Shown: positions 6,523 to 11,254 of the stretch, in pieces
How the letters are laid out: each line of letters begins with the position of its first letter
Position numbering within the stretch: position 1 is the stretch's first letter
From: an uncultured bacterium
Lineage (GTDB): Bacteria; Bacillota; Clostridia; Oscillospirales; Acutalibacteraceae
Assembly: GCA_905215105.1 (NCBI GenBank)
Contig: CAJMOI010000055.1
Location: 1-11,254 of the forward strand
Length of the DNA stretch: 11,254 nucleotides
Reading direction: 5' to 3'
The notes under the pieces: generated by a model
Told to the model about the DNA's origin: nothing
Databases searched by the model: none
Seen by the model: only the letters and a program-made list of their open reading frames with translations
Program-made: the position numbers and the translations under genes

Positions 6523-7859
6523 CAGCGTTTCCCTCCTGCTTTTTTCACATAGGTTTTGCCAAGACGAATGGACTGCACCAAACGGCGGTTAGCCGGGCAG
6601 TTAAAGGCACAGCTGCCGCACTCCATGCAGGTCATAATGCCACGCTTTTGCAGCTCTTCCACGTCCTTTTTCTCGGTGTACTGCTCCAGCAGCGTGGGCA
6701 CCAGCAGCATGGGGCAGCTCTGGACACAGCGGCCGCAGCGGATACAGGCGGAAGGCTCCTGCAACCGGGCTTCCTTCTCGCCAAAGGCCAGAATAGCGTT
6801 GTTCTGCTTCAAAATGGGCAGGGAATCGTCGGTCAGGGCAATGCCCATCATGGGGCCGCCCATGAGCATCTTTTTGGGAGGCTGGGCATAGCCGCCGCAG
6901 AACTCCACCACTTCGGAAATCCGGGTGCCAATGGGCACCAGCACATTTTTCGGGTCTTTGATAGCGGTGCCGTCAAAGGTAACGCGCTTTCTCACCAGCG
7001 GCATACCGGTACGCAGATAGTCCGCCAAAAATGCAATGGAGGTGATGTTCATCACCAGACAGCCTACATCGGCGGGCAGCTTGCCGGTCGGCACACGACG
7101 GCCGGTACAGGCGTTGATCAGCTGCTTTTCCGCGCCCTGCGGGTAACGGGATTTCAGCGCCAGCACACGGACACGGTCTTCCGGGTCCCGCTTGTCGTCC
7201 TCTGCAATCTGAGTCAGAATGCCAATGACATCGGGCTTGTTGTTTTCCACGGCGATGATGACCCGCTCTACGCCGAGAATTTTCATGACCGCATACACAC
7301 CGTCCAGCACCGAGCCGGAGTTTTCCAGCGCTTCCCGGTGGTCAGCGGTGACATAAGGCTCGCACTCTGCGCCGTTGATAATCAGCGTATCGATTTTTCC
7401 CGGTGCGTTGAGCTTTACATGAGCGGGAAAGCCTGCACCGCCCAGACCTACCAGACCGGAAGCCCGGACAGCAGCGGTAAAGTCTTCCAGGCTGTTGACT
7501 TTCGGCGGCTGAATGGAGGGGTCCACTTCCATCAGGCCATCAGAATCGATGACCACCGCGTCGGACATCTGTCCGCCGGGCAGCATAACCGGCTGTACAG
7601 CGGAAACAGTACCGGAAACGCTGGCGTGAATGGGAGCGCTGACATAAGCATCTGCATCGCCGATTTTCTGTCCCAGATACACATGGTCGCCTTTCTTCAC
7701 CAGCGGCTTACAGGGAGCACCGATATGCTGCTGCATGGGGATGACTACCTGTTTGGGCGTGGGAAGAACGACTGTAGGGATCTGGCTTGTGTTTTTGTGA
7801 TGGGGTACCCGTGCCCCGCCGTGAGTGCGGAAGGGCTTTTTGGGAAACTTCAATTCCAT
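6522..7859 (-). CDS. rnfC: Rnf complex subunit C, NADH/FMN-binding Fe-S protein
   Basis: RnfC is the peripheral cytoplasmic-side subunit taken to exchange electrons with NAD(H). The 445-residue protein has the N-terminal THGGARVPHHKNTS (12-25), a biotinyl-lipoyl-like segment rich in VKKGDHVYLGQKIGDA (54-69), the glycine-rich nucleotide motif GLGGAGFPAHVKL (138-150), ECEPYVTADHR (165-175) and YPQGAEKQLI (239-248). At the C-terminus are two [4Fe-4S] motifs: CIRCGRCVQSC (372-382) and CMECGSCAFNC (411-421). There is no long C-terminal repeat extension of the kind seen in enterobacterial RsxC. The ATG follows AAGGAGG (7876-7870 on the minus strand). It is the first rnf gene, 113 bases after the Gx-family gene, and starts the tightly overlapped rnfCDGEAB block. 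Confidence 0.97.
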   Translation of the reverse strand: MELKFPKKPFRTHGGARVPHHKNTSQIPTVVLPTPKQVVIPMQQHIGAPCKPLVKKGDHVYLGQKIGDADAYVSAPIHASVSGTVSAVQPVMLPGGQMSDAVVIDSDGLMEVDPSIQPPKVNSLEDFTAAVRASGLVGLGGAGFPAHVKLNAPGKIDTLIINGAECEPYVTADHREALENSGSVLDGVYAVMKILGVERVIIAVENNKPDVIGILTQIAEDDKRDPEDRVRVLALKSRYPQGAEKQLINACTGRRVPTGKLPADVGCLVMNITSIAFLADYLRTGMPLVRKRVTFDGTAIKDPKNVLVPIGTRISEVVEFCGGYAQPPKKMLMGGPMMGIALTDDSLPILKQNNAILAFGEKEARLQEPSACIRCGRCVQSCPMLLVPTLLEQYTEKKDVEELQKRGIMTCMECGSCAFNCPANRRLVQSIRLGKTYVKKAGGKR

Positions 7860-7972
7860 CCGTTCCTTTCCTCCTTCTTTTTCGAAAAGGGCGGTTGCCC
7901 GCCAGATGTTATATATATTTCACACAGACGGATTTCGCCTGTGGGGAACGCATTTTTGAACAGTATATGAGT
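7860..7972 (-). promoter_or_regulatory. Leader between Gx gene and rnfC, possible internal promoter and hairpins
   Basis: This 113-base stretch is the only sizeable gap within the nine-gene run. Reading on the minus strand it contains a TATACT hexamer (7967-7962) without a clear -35. Next is an imperfect hairpin with CACAG/CTGTG arms (7943-7939 with 7927-7923, one mismatch further in). Then comes an AT-rich run AAATATATATAAC. A 5-bp GGCGG/CCGCC hairpin with a GCAA tetraloop (7903-7890) follows, and finally the palindrome TTTTCGAAAA (7888-7879) just before the ribosome binding site. It could hold a second rnf promoter or a leader that adjusts rnf output relative to apbE. No known riboswitch class is recognised. 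Confidence 0.35.
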
Positions 7973-8473
7973 TTACCTTCTCTGCAATTTCTCCAGAGGC
8001 GGCAGCAGAACTCCCAGCGCTAGGCCGGTAAGAATGCCGGAAGCAGTGCCCAACAGCACCAAAATCGGTGCATAATACAGCACCGCGGAAGAAGTCAGCA
8101 GGCAGGCAATCACCAGCTGGGCGGTGTTGTGAGCCAAAGCCCCCGCCGCACTGGCCCCCAGCAGGCCAAAGCGCAGCTTTTTCAGTAGCAGCCAGACAAT
8201 CAGCGTACTGAAAAGCCCTCCGGCTGTGCTCATCAGTCCCGCGGTAATCCCCCGGGTGAGGAAGGCAAACAAGCCCTTGATTAGCACCACCGCCATGGCC
8301 GGGAAAAATCCCACACATCCGGCAGTATACATACTCACAATGTTGGATAGTCCCAGTTTTGCCCCGGGGGGCATCCCCGGAACCGGCGGCAACAGATTTT
8401 CCAGCAGAGAGAGTACCACGGCCAGCGCTGCCAAAATCCCGGTGAAGGCGACAAATTTTGCGGAAGATTTCAT
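7973..8473 (-). CDS. Gx-family membrane protein (heptaprenyl diphosphate synthase component I family)
   Basis: This 166-residue, very hydrophobic protein matches the family annotated as Gx transporter / heptaprenyl diphosphate synthase component I (PF07456), which looks like the substrate-binding S component of ECF transporters. Visible are five to six membrane helices, the conserved loop ENLLPPVPGMPPGAKLGLSN (25-44) and HNTAQL (115-120). The prenyl-synthase name is historical; a transport or membrane-assembly role is more likely, and the substrate is unknown. The ATG at 8473 is preferred over upstream codons because the longer frame would overlap the preceding gene out of frame and lack membrane-protein character. 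A GGGGG ribosome binding site lies in the 11-base gap after the NusG-II gene and touches its stop codon. Being next to apbE suggests a link to flavin or electron supply on the outer face (inference). Confidence 0.82.
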   Translation of the reverse strand: MKSSAKFVAFTGILAALAVVLSLLENLLPPVPGMPPGAKLGLSNIVSMYTAGCVGFFPAMAVVLIKGLFAFLTRGITAGLMSTAGGLFSTLIVWLLLKKLRFGLLGASAAGALAHNTAQLVIACLLTSSAVLYYAPILVLLGTASGILTGLALGVLLPPLEKLQRR

Positions 8474-8484
8474 GCGCGCGCCCC

Positions 8485-8871
8485 CTATCCCGTCATGCCG
8501 TCTACGCCAGATTGTGTTTCGCCCACAATACGCACAGCAACCCGGGCAGGCAGGCACACGGCGCTCTGTCCCGGACGGGTAAGAACGCTGGTGTTCACGC
8601 AAATCTGGTCAGGACAGTCGGAGTGAACAATGGACACCTTCCCCGGCTCCAGCAGCACTGTGACGGAAATTTCACCTTCCAGGACCAGTGTTTCCGGCTG
8701 GATAATACTGCTGAGCTCTACCCGCCGGACTTCTTTTCCATCCTGTTCAATCACCGCCACTGGTGCACCGGATTTTGGCAGCCATTGCAGAAAGCCCGCC
8801 CCGGCCAGTATGACCGCCAGCAGAAAAATCAGCAAATCCCGCTTTCGGAACAGCGGGAACCGGCTACTCAC
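8485..8871 (-). CDS. NusG domain II-containing membrane-anchored protein
   Basis: The 128-residue protein has a basic N-terminus, one membrane helix (about 12-31) and an extracytoplasmic beta-rich domain matching NusG_II (PF07009). The diagnostic stretch is SDCPDQICVN (84-93) followed by TRPGQSAVCLP (98-108). Cys86, Cys91 and Cys106 are characteristic, making disulfide or metal binding plausible. Despite the name it has no link to transcription elongation; the domain only resembles an insertion in some NusG proteins. The start is GTG overlapping the apbE stop as GTGA, with no ribosome binding site visible in front of it, so it probably depends on ribosomes finishing apbE. The family commonly sits with apbE, Gx and Rnf genes in Firmicutes (from memory). 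Its function is not established. Confidence 0.85.
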   Translation of the reverse strand: MSSRFPLFRKRDLLIFLLAVILAGAGFLQWLPKSGAPVAVIEQDGKEVRRVELSSIIQPETLVLEGEISVTVLLEPGKVSIVHSDCPDQICVNTSVLTRPGQSAVCLPARVAVRIVGETQSGVDGMTG

Positions 8872-9965
8872 AGGGACTGCCGGGAGACGGTATAGGCTGT
8901 ACTGCTCTGCTCAAACGTCAGATCTCCGGCAATGGTGATATGGTGTTCTTCGTCAATAAATAACGCGGAAGCGCCCAGCTCTTTCAGCACCGGCAGGCTG
9001 TCCTCGATTCCAAGAACAAAACAGGCCGTTGCCAGCGCATCGCTGATGGCTCCGCTCTCATGAACGACAGTCACGGATACCAGACCGCTCTCGGCAGGGT
9101 ATCCGGTTTTGGCATCCAGCAGGTGATGATAGGTCACGCCGTCTTCGGTGAAGGTCTTTTCATAGCTTCCGGAAGTGGAGACACAGCCCTTGTCCAGCGA
9201 AATTACGCCGATTCCGTCGCTTTCCTCTCCTTCCGGATCGCGGACAGAAATGCGCCAGTCCGTCCCGTCCGGCTTTTCGCCGTAAACACCTACACTGCCG
9301 CCCACTGCAATAATGCCGCCATCAATCCCGGCAGAACGATAGCAGTCCAGCGCCGCGTCGCATCCGGCTCCTTTTCCGATACCGCCCAGATCCAGCCCGT
9401 TTCCATGATTGCGCAGGGAAGCGGTGCAATCCTCGGTATTAATCCGTAAGAAAGAATAACCGATATCGGGTAAAAGCGCCTCGATCTGACTTTTTTCCGG
9501 AAGCGTGGGAAACTCCGAATCAAAATTCCAGAGAGAGCTGACCGGGAGAATGGTGGGGTCATAAGCGCCATCGGTAGCCTGTGCTACCTGAAGGGCTTTT
9601 TCCAGCACTTCCATAGTCTTTTCGTCCACTTCCAGCCATTCCGTTCCGGCAGCACGGTTCAGCTTGTCGATGTCTGAATCCTCTACCCGCCAGGAAATCA
9701 GGTTTTCCAGAGAAGAAACCGCCGAAGCTGCCTCCGTTGCGGTCTCCTCGGCCCCATCTCCATACAGCGTCTGCTGCACATAGGAACCCATGGCCCAGGA
9801 AGTGTTTCCCACCCCATCGTTTTTCTGGGGAAACACCCAAAGACTGAGAAGCACCGCCGCCAGCAGCAGCACCGCTGCTCCGGCCACGGCCGTCCACTTT
9901 TTCGCTTCCGAAAGCATCTGTTCTTCCGTTTTTTCCGTTTTCGGCACTTTGCTGTATCGTTTCAT
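8868..9965 (-). CDS. apbE: ApbE-family FAD:protein FMN transferase, membrane anchored
   Basis: ApbE enzymes transfer FMN from FAD onto a Thr/Ser of target proteins outside the cytoplasmic membrane; RnfD and RnfG are classic targets. The 365-residue protein has a basic N-terminus, one membrane helix (about 24-45) with no lipobox, then the catalytic domain. It shows AMGSYVQQTLYG (58-69), DGAYDPTILPVSSLW (132-146), LDLGGIGKGAGCD (191-203), VGGSVGVYG (221-229), HHLLDAKTGYP (280-290) and SDALATACF (308-316), the last two holding the family's Mg-binding region. The start at 9965 is set by GGAGG (9975-9971) five bases upstream; a longer frame to 10028 runs back over a hairpin and lacks a ribosome binding site. 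It is the first gene of the run ending at rnfB and overlaps the NusG-II gene by four bases. The most likely clients are the rnfD and rnfG products. Confidence 0.94.
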   Translation of the reverse strand: MKRYSKVPKTEKTEEQMLSEAKKWTAVAGAAVLLLAAVLLSLWVFPQKNDGVGNTSWAMGSYVQQTLYGDGAEETATEAASAVSSLENLISWRVEDSDIDKLNRAAGTEWLEVDEKTMEVLEKALQVAQATDGAYDPTILPVSSLWNFDSEFPTLPEKSQIEALLPDIGYSFLRINTEDCTASLRNHGNGLDLGGIGKGAGCDAALDCYRSAGIDGGIIAVGGSVGVYGEKPDGTDWRISVRDPEGEESDGIGVISLDKGCVSTSGSYEKTFTEDGVTYHHLLDAKTGYPAESGLVSVTVVHESGAISDALATACFVLGIEDSLPVLKELGASALFIDEEHHITIAGDLTFEQSSTAYTVSRQSL

Positions 9966-10006
9966 GAATGCCTCCAATCCGTTAAAATCAGGATTCCGGT
10001 TAAAAG

Positions 10007-10034
10007 TGTGCCCGGCCTTTCGGCGCACGGCACA
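10007..10034 (-). other. GAAA-capped stem-loop at the predicted 5' end of the apbE-rnf mRNA
   Basis: On the minus strand TGTGCC (10034-10029) pairs with GGCACA (10012-10007). Inside lies GCC-GAAA-GGC (10024-10015), a stem closed by a GNRA tetraloop, followed by C and four T (10005-10002). The predicted transcription start falls at or next to the first base of the stem. It may protect the 5' end of the message, act as a weak attenuator, or at DNA level be a dyad for a regulator. Confidence 0.45.
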
Positions 10035-10039
10035 GAATC

Positions 10040-10048
10040 AGTATATCA
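10040..10048 (-). promoter_or_regulatory. Extended -10 promoter for the apbE-rnf run
   Basis: On the minus strand TGATATACT (10048-10040) gives a TATACT -10 hexamer (five of six) with the TGn extension. No good TTGACA lies 16-18 bases upstream; that position is T-rich, which fits an extended -10 promoter that does not need a strong -35. The start of transcription would be near 10033, with a leader of about 68 bases before the apbE ATG. Confidence 0.55.
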
Positions 10049-10069
10049 TAGATTTCTCTGTTAGAAAAG

Positions 10070-10110
10070 AAAAAATCGGGCGTGTTTTTTCTGGTTTTTT
10101 ATCGCTTTTT
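10070..10110. other. Helically phased A/T-tracts between divergent promoters
   Basis: A6 at 10070-10075, T6 at 10085-10090, T6 at 10095-10100 and T5 at 10106-10110. The last three have centres 10 and 10.5 bases apart, about one helical turn, which is the spacing that gives intrinsic DNA bending. The tract lies between the apbE-rnf promoter and the kinase -10 element. Confidence 0.55.
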
Positions 10111-10117
10111 GTGTTAC

Positions 10118-10123
10118 TATGAT
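10118..10123 (+). promoter_or_regulatory. Possible -10 element of the sugar kinase gene
   Basis: TATGAT (10118-10123, five of six matching TATAAT) has a T6 tract 17 bases upstream in place of a proper -35. The upstream phased T-tracts could help polymerase binding. Transcription would start near 10130, just before the nested inverted repeat. Confidence 0.35.
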
Positions 10124-10130
10124 AGCAGAA

Positions 10131-10165
10131 AGAATATGGCTGTCTGTCAGACGATTCCATATTTT
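10131..10165 (+). promoter_or_regulatory. Nested inverted repeat in front of the kinase gene
   Basis: AATATGG (10133-10139) and CCATATT (10157-10163) are perfect 7-bp arms. Allowing one G-U pair the stem extends to 10131/10165. Between them sits a second dyad, GTCTG-T-CAGAC (10142-10152). The structure lies at the predicted start of transcription and ends eight bases before the AAAGGA ribosome binding site (10173-10178). It could be an operator for a sugar-responsive repressor or a 5' stem-loop in the mRNA. No T-run follows, so it is not a terminator. Confidence 0.5.
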
Positions 10166-10190
10166 ATCTTTGAAAGGATGTGATCCCACC

Positions 10191-11153
10191 ATGCCTGATA
10201 TCGTCGCTCTTGGGGAAGTTCTGATTGATTTTGTTCACAAAGAAAACAATGAGTACGGTTATCCCGTCATGCACGCCAATCCCGGCGGAGCTCCCTGCAA
10301 CTTTCTCTGTGCCGCTTCTGCCTGCGGCGCTGAAACTGCCTTTATCGGAAAAGTGGGAGACGACGCTTTCGGTCACATGCTGATTGATACGCTGAAAAAA
10401 TACAGAATCAGTACAAAAGGCGTTGTCATGGACCCCAATGTCTTCACAACACTGGCTTTTGTCACACTGGACGAAACAGGAGACCGGAATTTTTCCTTTG
10501 CCCGAAAGCCCGGCGCGGATATGATGCTCACCACCGAGGACTTGCGGTACAGTCTGCTGCGAAACACCAAAGTATTCCATTTCGGTACCCTTTCCATGAC
10601 CGATGAGCCGGCACGCGCTGCCACCATGGAAGCCGTCCGCATCGCCCGGGAATCCGGCGCCATGATTACCTTTGACCCCAATTACCGCGCTCCTCTGTGG
10701 AAAAATGAAAACGATGCCGCAGAACAGATGCTGTGGGGCGTGAAGCACGCCGATGTGGTCAAAATCAGCGAAGAGGAAATCCGCCTGCTTCTCAATGAAA
10801 CACCGGAAGAAGGCGCACGGCGGCTGGTGGAAAAATTCGGCGTCAAGCTGGTGCTGGCCACCATGGGCAAAAAAGGCGTATTTTTCGCCAACAAAAATGC
10901 CAGCGGACTGGTGTTTGCCTTTACCAATCTGAGAACCATCGACACCACCGGTGCAGGCGATATTTTCGGCGGAAGCGCTGTCTACAAGCTGATGACCTGC
11001 GGCAAAAAGCCGGAAGAACTGAGCTGTGAGGAACTGACGGAAATTTGCCGTTTTGCCAATGCCATGGCCGGCATCTCCACCACCCGAAGCGGCGGTCTTC
11101 CCAGTGTTCCCACCCGTTTTGAGGCGGAAGAGTTTCTGAAATCTCTGACCTGA
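10191..11153 (+). CDS. PfkB-family carbohydrate kinase, probably fructokinase
   Basis: This 320-residue cytoplasmic ribokinase/PfkB-family enzyme phosphorylates a sugar with ATP. Motifs are VALGEVLIDF (5-14), NPGGAPCN (30-37), GKVGDDAFG (53-61), FDPNYR (161-166) and the ATP/catalytic DTTGAGDIFGG (251-261) with the base Asp257. The N-terminal pattern and DPNYRxPLW fit fructokinases (ScrK/COG0524 type) best, but closely related gluconate and other sugar kinases share them, so no symbol is given. The start at 10191 follows AAAGGA (10173-10178) by 12 bases, a little long. An earlier in-frame ATG at 10119 lies inside the proposed -10 element and would add 24 residues that do not match the family. 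No sugar transporter or hydrolase is beside it in the window. Confidence 0.92.
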   Translation: MPDIVALGEVLIDFVHKENNEYGYPVMHANPGGAPCNFLCAASACGAETAFIGKVGDDAFGHMLIDTLKKYRISTKGVVMDPNVFTTLAFVTLDETGDRNFSFARKPGADMMLTTEDLRYSLLRNTKVFHFGTLSMTDEPARAATMEAVRIARESGAMITFDPNYRAPLWKNENDAAEQMLWGVKHADVVKISEEEIRLLLNETPEEGARRLVEKFGVKLVLATMGKKGVFFANKNASGLVFAFTNLRTIDTTGAGDIFGGSAVYKLMTCGKKPEELSCEELTEICRFANAMAGISTTRSGGLPSVPTRFEAEEFLKSLT

Positions 11154-11254
11154 TACTTCCATAAATTGATTCCCGTAACCCACCCCCGGGAAAGCCCCAG
11201 GGCGTTTCTGAAAACCAAGAAATCGACGAATTTTCCACAAGCAACAGACAGATA
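11154..11254. other. Non-coding 3' flank of the kinase gene, no terminator seen
   Basis: These last 101 bases hold no supported gene. A 6-bp inverted repeat TTCCCG/CGGGAA (11170-11175 with 11187-11192) is present but no T-run follows, so it does not read as an intrinsic terminator. Transcription of the kinase may continue past the window. Confidence 0.5.

Noticed and set aside
7890..7903. GCAA-capped hairpin before rnfC as an intrinsic terminator
   Set aside because: The stem is only 5 bp and the following T-run is four bases; too weak to call a terminator, so it is described only as part of the leader.
6648..7970. 440-codon plus-strand open frame opposite rnfC
   Set aside because: Antisense to a firm rnfC with all motifs intact; composition and lack of a ribosome binding site argue against translation.
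8474..8602. Longer N-terminus of the Gx-family protein
   Set aside because: It would overlap the NusG-II gene in another frame and adds residues unlike the family; ATG at 8473 has a ribosome binding site.
10119..10190. Kinase start at the upstream ATG 10119
   Set aside because: This ATG is part of the likely -10 hexamer, and the 24 extra residues cross the inverted repeat and do not match PfkB N-termini.
11170..11192. Inverted repeat after the kinase as a terminator
   Set aside because: A 6-bp stem with an 11-base loop and no T-run on either strand.
11230..11238. DnaA-box-like TTTTCCACA near the end of the window
   Set aside because: A single 9-base near match without clustering or other origin features is expected by chance.
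10164..11240. 358-codon minus-strand open frame opposite the sugar kinase
   Set aside because: Antisense to an intact PfkB-family gene; Phe/Gly/His-rich translation without any family pattern.

Overview
The window looks like chromosomal DNA of an anaerobic Firmicute of class Clostridia, possibly an Oscillospirales/Ruminococcaceae-type gut bacterium. This rests on the clostridial rnfCDGEAB gene order, strong AGGAGG-type ribosome binding sites, a base composition that by eye is somewhat above half G+C, and the protein families present. The genus assignment is inference; there is no rRNA or other marker gene here.

Layout. (1) Positions 1-2169, plus strand: the 3' part of an exodeoxyribonuclease III gene, then a complete beta-CASP metallo-beta-lactamase RNase-like gene with its own promoter. 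An 8-bp inverted repeat overlaps that promoter. (2) A bidirectional terminator near 2181-2233 separates this block from everything encoded on the minus strand. (3) Positions 2259-2852, minus strand: an AT-rich small membrane protein of unknown function. It probably starts at a TTG codon placed directly behind the terminator of the gene upstream. (4) Positions 2916-9965, minus strand: a nine-gene run read in the order apbE, NusG-domain-II protein, Gx-family membrane protein, rnfC, rnfD, rnfG, rnfE, rnfA, rnfB. It begins at a probable extended -10 promoter near 10040 and ends at a clear hairpin terminator at 2871-2906. (5) Positions 10191-11153, plus strand: a divergent PfkB-family (fructokinase-like) sugar kinase.

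How the genes work together. Rnf is a membrane complex that passes electrons between ferredoxin and NAD+ and pumps Na+ or H+. RnfC and RnfB carry the soluble-side Fe-S clusters and the nucleotide site, RnfA and RnfE share a membrane [2Fe-2S] site, and RnfD and RnfG carry covalently bound FMN. ApbE is the enzyme family that attaches that FMN, so the first gene of the run probably matures products of the later ones. The two small genes between apbE and rnfC encode a membrane-anchored extracytoplasmic domain with three cysteines and an ECF-S-like membrane protein. They have no settled role in Rnf function and are the most interesting part of the window.

The 225-base divergent region (9966-10190) holds both promoters, helically phased T-tracts, and a stem-loop at or near the predicted 5' end of each transcript. 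No RNA genes, CRISPR arrays, insertion sequences or broken genes were seen.
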